DNA of 64,000 nucleotides from Cliona cf. orientalis (Eukaryota > Porifera > Demospongiae > Clionaida > Clionaidae): contig OZ005704.1 in the NCBI GenBank assembly GCA_963930775.1, forward strand, positions 186,001 through 250,000, written 5' to 3'. Below are positions 1-10,470 of the stretch, piece after piece. Below the pieces are notes generated by a model. The model did no database searches. It saw only the letters and a list, made by a program, of their open reading frames with translations, and was not told the origin of the DNA. Position numbers and translations under genes: made by a program. Position 1 is the first letter of the stretch, and each line of letters starts with the position of its first letter.

Positions 1-454
1 TTTTGGTTTTCGTTCCAGCTTCATAGCTCTTTCCGTTGCTGAGATACACTTTGGCGCGCACCGCGGTATAGAATTAATGATATTCATAGCCTTTAATTAA
101 TTACGTCACGGTCTGTACATTCCAACGTGAAAACCATACGCGTTTTGCTACCCCCTGTCCCAGCTCAATAAATAGCATTTTCTGGGAGGTACTATCGATA
201 ACGGGGCTAGACGGTGTCAGATATCCCCTCTGGCACCTGCAGCTGAAAACTGCACATGGTCCTGGGCATATATGGCTTAGGGGTCGCCCAGGTTCCTCCC
301 TTGAATACCCCCCATCCCTGGAAGTATGGCCAATTGCGGTAATGTCCGCAGTGTCACTCCCAAACGGATCACCGGAGCTGCGGCACCCCGGCGCGGGGGG
401 AGGGATGATTGGGATTATTTTTTTTTTTCAAAAATCATAAATTATTCACAGTAT
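1..454. other. Unassigned sequence at window start
   Basis: I see no convincing exon, RNA gene or repeat boundary here. The stretch is of mixed composition, with an A/T run near 420-430. Short open frames are not supported by splice sites or by any protein family I recognise. Confidence 0.4.
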
Positions 455-725
455 TGCCCTCCACTATATATTTCGCCTTGCTTTGCTATGGATGCTACAG
501 CCTCGGGCCTCCGAGTGACCAATCGGATCACAGTATTTGTTACTACTACATATATAGGGTATTGTAGGTATTGTAAGGTATTATAAGGTATTGTAGGGTA
601 ATGTAGGTCAGGAATCTGATTGATCAGTAGGTGGTCCTTTATTTTGCTCGGAATGCTATAGCCTCGGGCCACTGAGTGACCAATCAGATCACAGTATTTG
701 TTACAACTATAGGGTAATGTAGGTA
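455..725. repeat. Interspersed repeat, GGTATTGTAGG family (copy 1)
   Basis: The sequence contains GGTATTGTA-type short units followed by AATCTGATTG(G/A)TCAG and, further on, a near-complement GAGTGACCAATC(G/A)GATCAC. It can therefore fold into a hairpin. The block TGCTACAGCCTCGGGCC recurs within it. The same material reappears at 1266-1440 and 18247-18511. Non-coding; probably an old non-autonomous element. Confidence 0.7.
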
Positions 726-1265
726 CCGTAAAGTCTGGTTAATAAGCGCACATGCTTATTAAGCGCATATTTTTTAATAAGCGCATGCTTCCTTCCTGTT
801 ATTAAGTATTGTCTAATAAGCGCATGCGCCCAATAAAGACGACAGTAATAGTCATCGTTCGATCAAGAGTGCTCCATGCTCCACATGGCTAGAACTAATT
901 TACCAACCTATTTTCGGATAGCCAGCTGCACGAGATCGGCTATACTCAACACTGCGATGTTCCACTGAGACAGGTTCGGACTCTTGACCTCGACCGAAGC
1001 GAGTCTCGCCAAAGAAGTCGGCTATTTTTCCACGGTTTTCTTCCAGCGATGGCTTCCGATCATACTCCCATGAACTATTACAGAGCTTAGTCCAAGAATC
1101 GCTGTGTTCATAAGGCTTGCTACCTTTATGATTGAACGCTCGAACGTGCTGGCAGTGGGCGGGGCCAAAACTTCACTCTCTATTAAGCGCATATCGTCTA
1201 ATAGGCGCATGTTTCCTTACCACCGAGAGTGATAAGCGCATGCGCTTATTAACCAGACTCTACGG
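726..1265. mobile_element. 540-bp terminal-inverted-repeat element (MITE-like), TA target site
   Basis: The ends CCGTAAAGTCTGGTTAATA at 726 and its near-perfect complement ending at 1265 form inverted repeats of about 25 bp with one mismatch. TA dinucleotides flank both sides, as expected for a Tc1/mariner-type target duplication. Sub-terminal AATAAGCGCAT motifs recur in both orientations. The only internal frame (about 60 codons, minus strand) shows no transposase motif, so the element is non-autonomous. It sits inside the older GGTATTGTAGG repeat, whose halves lie at 455-725 and 1266-1440, so it inserted later. Confidence 0.8.
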
Positions 1266-1440
1266 TATTATAGGTATTATAAGGTATTGTAATGTATTGT
1301 AGGGTAATGTTGGTCAGGAATCTCATTGGTCAGTTGGCAGTCCACTACTTCACTTCGCTTTGCTCGGGATGCTACAGCCTCGGGCCTCTAAGTAACCAAT
1401 CGGATCCCACTATTTGTTATACATACCTGTGTGATGTCAA
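1266..1440. repeat. Interspersed repeat, GGTATTGTAGG family (copy 2)
   Basis: This carries the same ordered blocks as copy 1: a GGTATTGTA run, AATCTCATTGGTCAG, the CACTTCGCTTTGC block, TGCTACAGCCTCGGGCC and then AACCAATCGGATC. It directly abuts the 540-bp inverted-repeat element, so copies 1 and 2 may be one interrupted tandem array. Confidence 0.7.
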
Positions 1441-1499
1441 TTGTGAGGCAGGCTCCTTGTTCTATGATATAAGTTAGTACAGGTAAACACTATCTTCGC

Positions 1500-1556
1500 A
1501 TAAAAATTTGCACAAATAAAAAATTTTTAACAACGAAATTTTCGCAAATTACGGTA
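1500..1556. mobile_element. Degenerate end of a TACGG/CCGTA inverted-repeat element
   Basis: The right end (ACGAAATTTTCGCAAATTACGG followed by TA) resembles an end of the complete 150-bp element at 32247-32396 (CCGTAAATCTGGAAATTTTCG at its other end). Only one end is recognisable, so this is a fragment or a decayed copy. Confidence 0.45.
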
Positions 1557-2650
1557 GCTGAGTGCAGCCAGATGGCCACTGGAGAAGCCATCCCTCACCC
1601 TTCCTCCCCCCAACCCTCGGGCCTCATGGCCAGCCACTGGGGAAGCCATCCACATCCTATCAGATCTACCAGGTACCACAATGATTTCACCAGGACATGT
1701 AAACATACACAAACCAGTGTTGACATTAATTAATTTTCTGCTAGCCCAGTACAGCAAGGCAGTACATGTGTATGTTGTGTCAGTCAGAAGTTTATGTACA
1801 TTTCCTACAACTGGCATCTTGTAAAAACATTTTGTTTGGTGCATAATATCATCTCATGTGACTCTCCTTGTGTATACACACACTCACACCTTCTCCCCCT
1901 CACCTCTATCTTATTCCATATTTGTTCCTTTGCTCGTCTGTTCTTGTCCTCCTCCTCCATGGCCCCTCCCCCTTCTCTGGCAGCAGTGGGCGTGGCTAGC
2001 TGAGTCAGCAGTGCTCCCACCTGGTCACACACCCTGGCCAGATCATGCTGGAGTGCAGTAGTAAGACACCATATATGGCTCTCACGTGTATAAGAAAGAT
2101 ACCCCTTAACTGGGATGAATGAGATGCATGGTCAATACATCCCAATTAGGGTCTTGTAACCATCTGTTGGTGCATGAGCCTCTTTCATGATTGCCTAGCC
2201 TATAGTCAAATTTTGTCTATAAAACATTTGGTTGCTATAATATATGTAGGCATATAATAGCAATCAAAGGGTACTGTATATAGCACCATATATGGCTCTC
2301 ATGGGACAAGTTTCGTATAGGAGGTCTATGGGGTGCTGGCAAAACACATCTCATTGGAAACTCGGCCTGGTTGTATACATGCACTTACTATTTTACAACT
2401 ATCACTGGTCATATGAGCACTATTGCACCATACAAATGCTCAAAACATGATTTCTGGTGAATTGGCACACCAATGGGCACAGGTCATTAGAGTGAATGCC
2501 TACAGTGGCTTCCCACACTGGATCATGTGGCAAAGGATGCTAGATTAGAGACGCCAACTGCCATAACATCCTCATTCTCACTCCTACACACCAAAGCTTT
2601 GATCTGGAATGAGACTGTACTAATGTTTTCATTCCCACTCCACTGCTCAC
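1557..2650 (-). other. Possible downstream exons of HAUS5, unresolved
   Basis: HAUS5 runs leftward into this stretch, so further exons are expected. A short open segment around 1995-2060 on the minus strand reads DLARVCDQVGALLTQLA, which looks helical, but I could not place its splice sites or align it to the family. A minus-strand segment near 2520-2580 is also open for about 20 codons. The rest looks intronic or intergenic. Confidence 0.25.
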
Positions 2651-3594
2651 CTTACAGGCTGATTCCAGCTGCAAGGAGCGTGTCTTGCTGTCACCCGACT
2701 TGGTAAAATATGATCTTTCCTTCGATTGGTGGCTAGTGGAAATACTACAGTCATGTGATATGATGTAATATAGTAGTGAGCCATATTACCTGAGTACTTG
2801 GATGCGATAGCGAATTCTCTTGCTGAATTCATTCATTACGCTGACCATACCCTGACACTTGACGGAGTGAGCCGAGAGAAGATGGCTCTTTCTGCTACTC
2901 TCCCTCACCTCCTCACCAGCCACACCCCTCACACCAGCTGCACACACACACACACACACACACACGATACATCTCATCAACACATGTGTATACTAGATAT
3001 ACTAGAGTAATCAAACGAACCAGCAGTGGCAATGTCACTCCTCAATCTTGATAGATCCGTCTCCAATTGAGTGACGGCTAAACGCAATGAGGTTAGCTCG
3101 CGATTAAGCTCCGCCCTCTCAGTCAGCAGCTGAGTTCTTGTACCACTCACATCACCAGATTGCCTAATACAGAAATTAAATTTAATAATCGCTAATTATT
3201 GAGACCCAGTGGATTAAAGTATATACTCACAGTTGAATATTCTTTCTAATCAGTTGCACTGTCTTTGGCGTGTTGATATGAGTGATCAAATACTGCCACA
3301 TAGAGTTCCCAGCACTGCTGCATAGCAACCTGTGTGGTGGGCATTAATTAGAAACAACCATTCCTGAGCCAGTACCTCCCCTACTCTACTGTTAGTGCTG
3401 CTACGATAATACTTGAATACCAGAAGAAGGTGTATCTCATCTACCTACATCTTTATCTGGTCGTTTTGTGGTACTTGGCCTCTGGGTAGACCCATCTCTC
3501 CTTCAGTCCACTGTGCCAGGTGAGCAGTAAGCTCTTCAGCTTTAGAAGCCGCGTGTTTTCTCGAACTTGCACCTCTTTTGACCGGCTTAGACAT
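2651..3594 (-). CDS. HAUS5: HAUS augmin-like complex subunit 5, 5' part
   Basis: HAUS5 belongs to the eight-subunit augmin complex, which recruits gamma-tubulin to spindle microtubules so that new microtubules branch from old ones. Exons read from the minus strand are 3449-3594, 3231-3329, 3021-3163 and 2790-2937, with 2651-2698 tentative. Phases join cleanly through exon 4. Residues 32-81 contain GEMGLP followed by MWQYLITHINTPKTVQLIRKN, which parallels the conserved HAUS5 N-terminus (EEMGVP, then a W-x-Y-I-L-x-H-V segment and a basic K-x-I-R-x-N). Residues from about 82 onward are coiled-coil-like (LTERAELNRELTSLRLAV). Exon 4's acceptor lies directly after a (GT)n tract on the coding strand. 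The reading frame of exon 5 is ambiguous and the 3' half is unresolved. The start Met at 3594 is the first in frame. The gene diverges from the first cathepsin gene. Confidence 0.72.
2941..2965. repeat. (CA)n microsatellite
   Basis: A 25-bp CA tract. On the minus strand it reads (GT)n and ends in GCAG immediately before HAUS5 exon 4, taking the place usually held by a pyrimidine tract. Confidence 0.9.
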
Positions 3595-3676
3595 CTTTTT
3601 AGGACACTACGGCTTTAATAGCACCAAAAAAGCCTTCCTCGTTAGCGCCACAAGCGATGTATAGCTTCAGAACTCG

Positions 3677-3690
3677 TTTTCCCGCCAAAA
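3677..3690 (-). promoter_or_regulatory. E2F-type site in the HAUS5/cathepsin shared promoter
   Basis: Read on the minus strand this is TTTTGGCGGGAAAA, which contains the classic E2F consensus TTTGGCGGGAAA. It lies about 85 bp upstream of the HAUS5 start codon. Control of a spindle-assembly gene by a cell-cycle factor would be natural. Binding is inferred from sequence only. Confidence 0.6.
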
Positions 3691-3781
3691 ATTAAGTCGA
3701 CTGCACATGCGCATACGAAAATAGGAACGTGAAACCATTATGGCGCGCATGGCAGGGAATGTAAAATGGATATCTCTCCCA

Positions 3782-3789
3782 TCATGTGA
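3782..3789 (+). promoter_or_regulatory. M-box-type E-box upstream of cathepsin L gene 1
   Basis: TCATGTGA, 120 bp upstream of the start codon. The same octamer lies upstream of four other cathepsin genes of the array. It matches the M-box variant bound by MiT/TFE (MITF/TFEB-type) bHLH-zipper factors, which control lysosomal genes in vertebrates. Confidence 0.5.
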
Positions 3790-3908
3790 TGGAGAACTCC
3801 TACAAGTTCTTATGTATATTTACCGCTTTCACAGTATAGTGAGGTGAGAACTTTGGTCCAGATCGGTTCACTTTATCGACGCTCACCGCCCGCCGCTGTT
3901 TATCAATC

Positions 3909-5007
3909 ATGAAATACCTTTTGGTACTCGCTATGGCAGTGCTGGTCACTGCAAAACCACTCGACGATGAATGGGAGCAATTCAAAAAGGTAATAAAACA
4001 TCATAGCAACTTGTCCGACAGACGTTATCAACTTGTTCATTTGCTTGTATTCTCTAGCAAAACATACATAATTTAGCAATTAATGATATCTTTCAACTAT
4101 CTTGCAGACATATGGCAAAAAATATGAGAGTGACAATGAAGAAATGCGACGAAACACCATCTGGCAGTCCAATAAGAAGTATATTGAAACACACAATGCC
4201 AATGCTGACAAATTCGGATTCACTCTGGGTATGAATGGATTTGGAGATCTTGAGAATCATGAGGTGGTCGCAATCTTCAACGGCTACAGACAGGAGATGA
4301 AGAATCTCTCAAATTCCAAGGCAGTGTTCCGGGCCAACCCCAACATCAAGATAGCTGCATCCACAGACTGGAGGGAGAAGGGAGCTGTTACTGGAGTGAA
4401 GAACCAAGGACAATGTGGTTCCTGCTGGTCATTCAGTGCAACTGGATCTCTTGAAGGACAACACTTCTTGAAGAAGGGAACGCTAGTCTCCCTCAGTGAG
4501 CAGAATCTTGTCGACTGCTCCACTAAATACGGTAACCACGGCTGTGAAGGAGGTCTCATGGACAATGCTTTCCGATACATCAAAGCAAACGGCGGGATCG
4601 ACACAGAGGAAAGCTACCCATACCAGGCTCACGATGAGCTCTGCCGATTCAAAGAGGCCGATGTTGGCGCAACCGACAGTAGTTACGTAGACATCCCCCA
4701 GGGGGATGAGGATGCCCTGACCCAGGCCATCGCCTCAGTGGGGCCCATCTCTGTCGCCATCGACGCCAGCAAGACTACCTTCCACTACTACAAGGAGGGT
4801 GTCTACAGCGACTCCCTCTGCTCTTCCACCAAGCTGGACCACGGTGTGCTGGCTGTTGGCTACGGTACTCAGGATGAGCAGGACTACTACATTGTAAAGA
4901 ACAGCTGGGGAGATGCCTGGGGATTGCAGGGATACATCCTCATGTCACGTAACAACGAGAACAACTGCGGTATCGCCACCCAAGCCAGCTACCCTGTGGT
5001 TGAATAG
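3909..5007 (+). CDS. Cathepsin L-like cysteine protease, array gene 1
   Basis: A secreted or lysosomal endopeptidase of papain family C1A, 326 residues. Exon 1 (3909-3989) encodes the signal peptide ([14 protein letters not shown]) and ends at the lysine pair of WEQFKK in phase 0. Exon 2 (4108-5007) carries the I29 inhibitory propeptide, with an ERFNIN-type helix ([20 protein letters not shown]) and GFGDLEN. The mature enzyme starts near residue 111, just before [10 protein letters not shown]. The oxyanion Gln and catalytic Cys are in [12 protein letters not shown] (C133), His is H272 in [11 protein letters not shown] and Asn is N292 in KNSWG, so it should be active. It is the most divergent copy around the active site at nucleotide level. 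An AATAAA lies at 5118-5123. It could also be called cathepsin L/V; the family is certain, one-to-one orthology is not. Confidence 0.95.
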
Positions 5008-5214
5008 TAGAATATCATGACATTGTATGGAGGGGGCTTAAGTTGAACGGAATAGTTTGCTGTGAATGTGATTTTTGTTTATATCTTAATATTGGCATGC
5101 ACAAGTTTGAATACCTAAATAAATTTGTTATGTAAATTTTGTAAGGTATGATAATTATCACTCAGCAGCAACAACAATCTATGTCTATACGCATGCGTAC
5201 GAAACGCGAATGTG

Positions 5215-5224
5215 GCGCATGCGC
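5215..5224. promoter_or_regulatory. GCGCATGCGC palindrome (NRF-1-like) before cathepsin gene 2
   Basis: This palindromic decamer matches the core of the NRF-1 (alpha-PAL) consensus and lies about 100 bp upstream of the start codon. Similar palindromes occur before cathepsin genes 3 and 6, two ependymin-related genes and CSE1L. Confidence 0.45.
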
Positions 5225-5275
5225 ATTGAACGTGCGGCTCGATTGAGGCGCGCACGATAAATATGATTTCAAACA

Positions 5276-5283
5276 TCATGTGA
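5276..5283 (+). promoter_or_regulatory. M-box-type E-box upstream of cathepsin L gene 2
   Basis: TCATGTGA, only 40 bp upstream of the start codon, so it overlaps the probable core promoter or 5' UTR. The 316-bp gap between genes 1 and 2 otherwise holds the gene 1 poly(A) signal and the NRF-1-like palindrome. Confidence 0.5.
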
Positions 5284-5323
5284 CGTTTGCAGATAATATT
5301 TTATTATCAAAAAACAGACAGAC

Positions 5324-6393
5324 ATGAAGCTTCTCTTGGTGCTTGCTCTAGCAGTGTTAGCCGCTGCGAGATCTTTCTCTGATGAGTGGGAGGACTTCAA
5401 AAAGGTGCATCATTTTAATAGCTATAAAGTGTCACATGCACTCATCAGTTGCCATGCAGACTGCAAAAAATAATGTTCATTCTCTCCTATGCTGTATAGA
5501 CCTATGACAAGAGCTATGAGAGTGATGAAGAGGAAACGAAGCGAAACACCATCTGGCAGGCCAACAAGGAATTTATCGAGACACACAATGCAAATGCAGA
5601 TGAGATTGGCTTTGAGCTGGGGATGAATGCATTTGGAGATTTGGAGAATCATGAAATTGTTGACCTTCTCAATGGCTACATGCAGGAGATGAAGAATAGC
5701 TCTAAGGATGTGTTCACCTACAACCCCAACATCGAGGCTGCAGCCACTGTGGACTGGAGGGAGAAGGGAGCTGTTACTGAAGTGAAGAACCAAGGACAAT
5801 GTGGCTCCTGCTGGTCATTCAGTGCAACTGGATCTCTCGAAGGACAACACTTCTTGAAAGAAGGGAAACTCGTCTCCCTCAGTGAGCAAAATCTGGTTGA
5901 CTGCTCCACTAAATACGGTAACCATGGTTGCGGAGGAGGTCTCATGGACAATGCTTTCCGCTACATCGAAGCCAATAATGGAATTGACACAGAGGAAAGC
6001 TACCCATACCAGGCTCATAACGAGGTCTGCAGGTTTAATCCCCAAACTATCGGTGCAACTGTCAGTGGCTACGTCGATATCCGACGTGATGATGAAAGGG
6101 CACTGACCCAGGCTATTCAGACCATTGGTCCCATATCGGTTGCCATTGATGCAAGTAAGTCAACCTTCCACTACTACAAGAGGGGTGTGTACTACGATCG
6201 AGAGTGTTCCTCCACCAAGCTGGACCACGGTGTGCTGGCCGTTGGCTACGGCACTGAGGAGTTCTTCAAGGAGTACTACATCGTGAAGAACAGCTGGGGG
6301 CCTAAGTGGGGAATGGAGGGGTATGTGCTGATGTCCCGTAACAGGGAGAACAACTGCGGCATCGCCACTCAAGCCAGCTACCCCAAAGTGTAG
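5324..6393 (+). CDS. Cathepsin L-like cysteine protease, array gene 2
   Basis: Papain-family endopeptidase of 324 residues. Exon 1 (5324-5404) gives the signal peptide [14 protein letters not shown]; exon 2 (5500-6393) gives the propeptide and enzyme. The exon 1 length (81 nt) and phase 0 join are identical in all six genes. The propeptide has [19 protein letters not shown] and AFGDLEN. The catalytic segments [19 protein letters not shown] and KNSWG are intact. The stretch coding for [20 protein letters not shown] and beyond is nearly identical at DNA level to genes 3, 4 and 6, silent sites included, which suggests gene conversion. A six-residue acidic/aromatic segment (EEFFKE) lies between the His and Asn blocks, where the copies vary. 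Confidence 0.95.
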
Positions 6394-6531
6394 TGTTAGT
6401 TTTGTCAAGCCACAGAACTGATAAAGTGACTTTGAGCTAGTGTACAAGTTGTTGTAGGTGTGGTATGTACAAAAATAAGATTAAACATGGGATGGCTTAT
6501 GATAAAGAGCCACACAAGATAAATAACGTAT

Positions 6532-6541
6532 GCGCATGCGC
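6532..6541. promoter_or_regulatory. GCGCATGCGC palindrome (NRF-1-like) before cathepsin gene 3
   Basis: Lies about 45 bp upstream of the start codon. This is the only cathepsin promoter of the array without the TCATGTGA octamer, so gene 3 may be driven differently from its siblings. Confidence 0.45.
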
Positions 6542-6583
6542 GTTACCGACACGTTTTGTTGCGCGACACCCACTGAATAAAAA

Positions 6584-7626
6584 ATGAAATTCTTACTGGT
6601 CCTTTGTTTAGCAGTGCTAGCCTCTGCTAGGCCTTATGATGATGAGTGGGAGCAATTCAAAAAGGTTAGCTGCTGTACTATCTTTGTGCATGTGTCAATG
6701 AGTAGCTAAAACTGAATCTTCCTCACCTGCAGACTTATGGCAAGAGTTATGAGAGTGATGAGGAAGAACAGAGGCGTATCACAATCTGGAAAGCTAATAA
6801 GAAATTTATTGAGACACATAACGCAAAAGCAGATGAGATTGGCTTTGAGCTGGGGATGAATGCACTCGGAGATTTGGAGAACCACGAAATTGTTGGACTT
6901 CTGAATGGTTATAAGCAGGAGATGAAAAACAGCTCCAAGGATGTGTTCACCTACAACCCCAATATCGAGGCTGCAGCCACTGTGGACTGGAGGGAGAAGG
7001 GAGCTGTTACTGAAGTGAAGAACCAAGGACAATGTGGCTCCTGCTGGTCATTCAGTGCAACTGGATCTCTCGAAGGACAACACTTCTTGAAGAAGGGAGA
7101 ACTCGTCTCTCTCAGTGAGCAAAATCTCATTGATTGTTCAACAATCTTTGGTAACCACGGCTGCCAGGGAGGGCTCATGGACAATGCTTTCAAGTATGTT
7201 GATGAAAACAAGGGGATCGATACTGAAAAGAGCTACCCTTACCAGGGACACAATGAGCTCTGCCGATTCAGGGCAAAGAACATTGGTGCGAACTGTAATG
7301 GTTACGTAGATATCCCCCGCAGAGATGAGACAGCACTGACACAGGCTATTCAAACCATTGGACCTATTTCTGCAGCCATTGATGCGAGTCGTGCCACCTT
7401 TCACTACTACAGGAAGGGTGTGTACTACGACCACCTCTGCTCCTCCACCAAGCTGGACCACGGTGTGCTGGCTGTTGGCTATGGCAGTGAGGAGGGACAA
7501 GAATACTACATCGTGAAAAACAGCTGGGGGCCTCAGTGGGGAATGGAGGGGTACGTGCTGATGTCCCGTAACAGGGAGAACAACTGCGGCATCGCCACTC
7601 AAGCCAGCTACCCCAAAGTTAAATGA
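6584..7626 (+). CDS. Cathepsin L-like cysteine protease, array gene 3
   Basis: Papain-family endopeptidase of 324 residues; exon 1 6584-6664 (signal peptide [14 protein letters not shown]), exon 2 6733-7626. The helix [20 protein letters not shown] replaces the usual RRNTIWQ, and AKADE replaces ANADK, so its propeptide is the most changed of the six. The catalytic Cys, His and Asn blocks are intact. The mature domain carries an extra cysteine in [11 protein letters not shown] that the other copies lack, and it uses [10 protein letters not shown] where they have (K/M/R)YGNHGC. The intron is only 68 bp. Confidence 0.95.
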
Positions 7627-7834
7627 AATTTATTGCTAGAAGTTTAATTGAGATGACCAACAGTTTGCTGTGTTTGCTTAACTCAGTATAATGTCATGTG
7701 TCCTAACATTTTGACTAATTATGTAACATGTCAACTTATAATTATTATTATGGCATGTTAATTACTGATTTGAGGTCAGTTTAGTGGATGAATTTAATTA
7801 TAATAATTATTGAGAAGAGTCATGTGTGGCCATA

Positions 7835-7850
7835 TCATGTGATGTATAAA
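7835..7850 (+). promoter_or_regulatory. E-box and TATA box of cathepsin L gene 4
   Basis: TCATGTGA at 7835-7842 is followed directly by TATAAA at 7845-7850. A second half-similar site, GTCATGTG, lies at 7819-7826. This is the clearest TATA-type promoter in the array, about 80 bp upstream of the start codon. Confidence 0.55.
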
Positions 7851-7928
7851 GCACTGCCTCCACAAGCTGCAGTCCTATTTTCTTGACGTCCTTGGAGTAG
7901 AGAAAGAGATTTTCGCTTGATCAGTGTC

Positions 7929-8966
7929 ATGAAGCTTTTCTTGGTGCTTGCTCTAGTGGCACTGGCCACTGCAAGACCTTTCACTGAAGAGTGGGAGGAC
8001 TTCAAAAAGGTATTAGAATTAATAATATTATTATTTCATGCAGACAGCTTCATTTTTTATCCAACACCCCTGCAGACTTTTGGTAAGACCTATGAAAATG
8101 ATGTGGAGGAATTACGACGAAATGCAATCTGGCAATCCAACAAGCAATACATCGAAGCTCATAATGCCAATGCTGACAAGTTTGGTTTTGAGCTTGGAAT
8201 GAATGCATTTGGAGATCTAGAGAGCCAGGAGGTGGTCGACCTTCTCAATGGCTACAAGCAGGAGATGAAGAACAGCTCCAAGGATGTGTTCACCTACAAC
8301 CCCAATATCGAGGCTGTAGCCACTGTGGACTGGAGGGAGAAGGGAGCTGTTACTGAAGTGAAGAACCAAGGACAATGTGGCTCCTGCTGGTCATTCAGTG
8401 CAACTGGATCTCTCGAAGGACAACACTTCTTGAAAGAAGGGGAACTCGTCTCTCTCAGTGAGCAAAATCTCATTGACTGCTCGACAATGTATGGTAACCA
8501 TGGCTGCAAAGGAGGTGCAATGCGTAATGCTTTCCGATACATTGAAGCAAACCGTGGAATCGATACTGAAAGGAGCTACCCATACCAGGCTCATGATGAG
8601 ATCTGCCGATTCAGACGTGCAGATGTTGGTGCAACTGATGAAGGTTATGTTCCTATCCTTCGTGATGATGAGAGAGCACTTACCCAGGCTGTTCAGACCG
8701 TTGGTCCCATCTCTGCTGCCATCGATGCCAGCAAGAAGACATTCCACCTTTACAAGAGAGGTGTGTACTACGACCCCCTCTGCTCCTCTACCAAGCTGGA
8801 CCACGGTGTGCTGGTGGTTGGCTACGGCACATTGGAAGATCAAGAATACTACATCGTGAAGAACAGCTGGGGACCTCTTTGGGGAGATGAGGGGTACGTG
8901 ATGATGTCCCGTAACAGGGAGAACAACTGCGGCATCGCCACTCAAACCAGCTACCCCAAAGTGTAG
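7929..8966 (+). CDS. Cathepsin L-like cysteine protease, array gene 4
   Basis: Papain-family endopeptidase of 323 residues when spliced; exon 1 7929-8009 (signal peptide [14 protein letters not shown]), exon 2 8076-8966. The start at 7929 matches its siblings; an upstream in-frame ATG at 7917 would add four residues before the hydrophobic core. The 66-bp intron is a multiple of three and has no in-frame stop, so an unspliced message would encode a continuous protein with 22 extra residues in the propeptide. The active-site blocks [19 protein letters not shown] and KNSWG are intact. HLYKRG replaces HYYKRG, and [11 protein letters not shown] replaces the usual [11 protein letters not shown] near the S2 region. 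Confidence 0.95.
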   Translation: MKLFLVLALVALATARPFTEEWEDFKKVLELIILLFHADSFIFYPTPLQTFGKTYENDVEELRRNAIWQSNKQYIEAHNANADKFGFELGMNAFGDLESQEVVDLLNGYKQEMKNSSKDVFTYNPNIEAVATVDWREKGAVTEVKNQGQCGSCWSFSATGSLEGQHFLKEGELVSLSEQNLIDCSTMYGNHGCKGGAMRNAFRYIEANRGIDTERSYPYQAHDEICRFRRADVGATDEGYVPILRDDERALTQAVQTVGPISAAIDASKKTFHLYKRGVYYDPLCSSTKLDHGVLVVGYGTLEDQEYYIVKNSWGPLWGDEGYVMMSRNRENNCGIATQTSYPKV

Positions 8967-9102
8967 ACTATAGAGTTAATGAACTGAAGGAACACTAAAT
9001 TAAACCAAATGAACTATAATATTCTGTAGGAGTGTTGTATAACATTATATAATCTATAGATGAATTTCTTAAGGTACATCCCTCAAATGTGTGGTCGCTA
9101 TA

Positions 9103-9110
9103 TCATGTGA
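9103..9110 (+). promoter_or_regulatory. M-box-type E-box upstream of cathepsin L gene 5
   Basis: TCATGTGA, 80 bp upstream of the start codon, in the context TATATCATGTGATGATCATG. The surrounding bases resemble those at gene 4. Confidence 0.5.
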
Positions 9111-9189
9111 TGATCATGAATTTATCACTGCACTGCTAATTAATGTAGCATATCACTAGCCAGTCCTTGAAAGATCAATAGCAAGAAAA

Positions 9190-10220
9190 ATGAAGCTTCT
9201 CTTGGTGCTATCTCTAGCAGTGTTGGCCACTGCAAGACCTTTCACTGATGAGTGGGAGAACTTCAAAACGGTAAGAAAGTTGAGGTTGATGTTAGGCTAA
9301 GCTGTATGATAAAATTTTTTTCTTAGACTTATGGTAAGAGCTATAAAAGTGATGTGGAGGAAATGCGACGAAACACCATCTGGCAAGCAAACAAGAAGTA
9401 CATTGAAGCACACAATGCCAATGCTGATAAATTTGGATTCACTCTCAAGATGAACAAGTTTGGAGATCTGGAGAATCAAGAAATTGTATCGATTCTCAAT
9501 GGCTACAAGCAGGAAATGAAGAACAGCTCCAAAGATGTGTTCACCTACAATCCCAATCTTGAAGCCGCTCCAGCTGTGGACTGGAGAGATAAGGGAGCTG
9601 TTACTGAAGTGAAGAACCAAGGACAATGTGGCTCCTGCTGGTCATTCAGTGCAACTGGATCTCTTGAAGGACAACACTTCTTGAAGAAGGGAAAATTAGT
9701 CTCCCTCAGTGAGCAAAATCTGATTGACTGCTCCACTAAATACGGTAACCATGGCTGCATGGGAGGTCTCATGGACAATGCTTTCAAGTATATCGAAGCC
9801 AATAATGGAATTGACACAGAGGCAAGCTACCCATACCAGGCTCACAACGAGTTATGCCGATTCAACCCCCAAGATGTTGGTGCCACTCTTGATGGATATA
9901 CTGACATCCCACATGGAAATGAAAAGGCACTGACCCAGGCTATAGAGAGGATTGGACCCATATCAGTGGCCATCGATGCCAGCAAGTCGTCCTTCCACTA
10001 CTACCATGCTGGTGTGTACTATGAGCCACTCTGTTCCATCACTAGGCTGGACCACGGTGTGCTGGCTGTTGGCTACGACACCGACTTGGGCCAGGATTAC
10101 TACATTGTTAAGAACAGCTGGGGGCCTCAGTGGGGAATGCAGGGATACGTCCTCATGTCTCGCAACAGTGGAAATAACTGCGGCATCGCCACTCAAGCAA
10201 GCTACCCAAAAGTACTGTAA
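9190..10220 (+). CDS. Cathepsin L-like cysteine protease, array gene 5
   Basis: Papain-family endopeptidase of 324 residues; exon 1 9190-9270 (signal peptide [14 protein letters not shown]), exon 2 9327-10220. Exon 1 ends ENFKT where the others have FKK. The propeptide helix is [20 protein letters not shown] followed by KFGDLEN. The catalytic blocks are present, but the His block reads [15 protein letters not shown], with Asp replacing the usual Gly after GY. Together with [10 protein letters not shown] this marks gene 5, with gene 1, as outside the tight group of genes 2, 3, 4 and 6. It ends with a leucine (PKVL). Likely active. Confidence 0.95.
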
Positions 10221-10354
10221 ACTTGATATGAACTATATCAAAAATTAGGGTATGCAGTAAGTTATATTATTGTACGCGAATTACAGTATTGAGTTTATTA
10301 ACTTTAATGAAAAAATTATTAATAATATTTTATTACACGTATACCGAAAAATTA

Positions 10355-10366
10355 TGCGCATGCGCA
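10355..10366. promoter_or_regulatory. TGCGCATGCGCA palindrome (NRF-1-like) before cathepsin gene 6
   Basis: A perfect 12-bp palindrome about 220 bp upstream of gene 6, in the 363-bp gap after gene 5. The rest of that gap is AT-rich and then GC-rich (GCAGCGCGCGCACGC), with no other recognisable signal except the downstream E-box. Confidence 0.45.
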
Positions 10367-10470
10367 TTAATCAGCAGCAGCGCGCGCACGCATTTGATCG
10401 ACGATTACTTTCACCTTTCCTTCAACATGCACCACAAATATGCACGCATAGCTTAGCCATGTTTGTAGAA

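Noticed and set aside
1022-1210. 62-codon minus-strand frame inside the 540-bp inverted-repeat element
   Set aside because: No transposase signature; composition unremarkable; too short to support.
1805-2061. Minus-strand frame reading DLARVCDQVGALLTQLA as a late HAUS5 exon
   Set aside because: Plausible helix, but I could not align it to the family or fix its borders, so it is only mentioned in the unresolved stretch.
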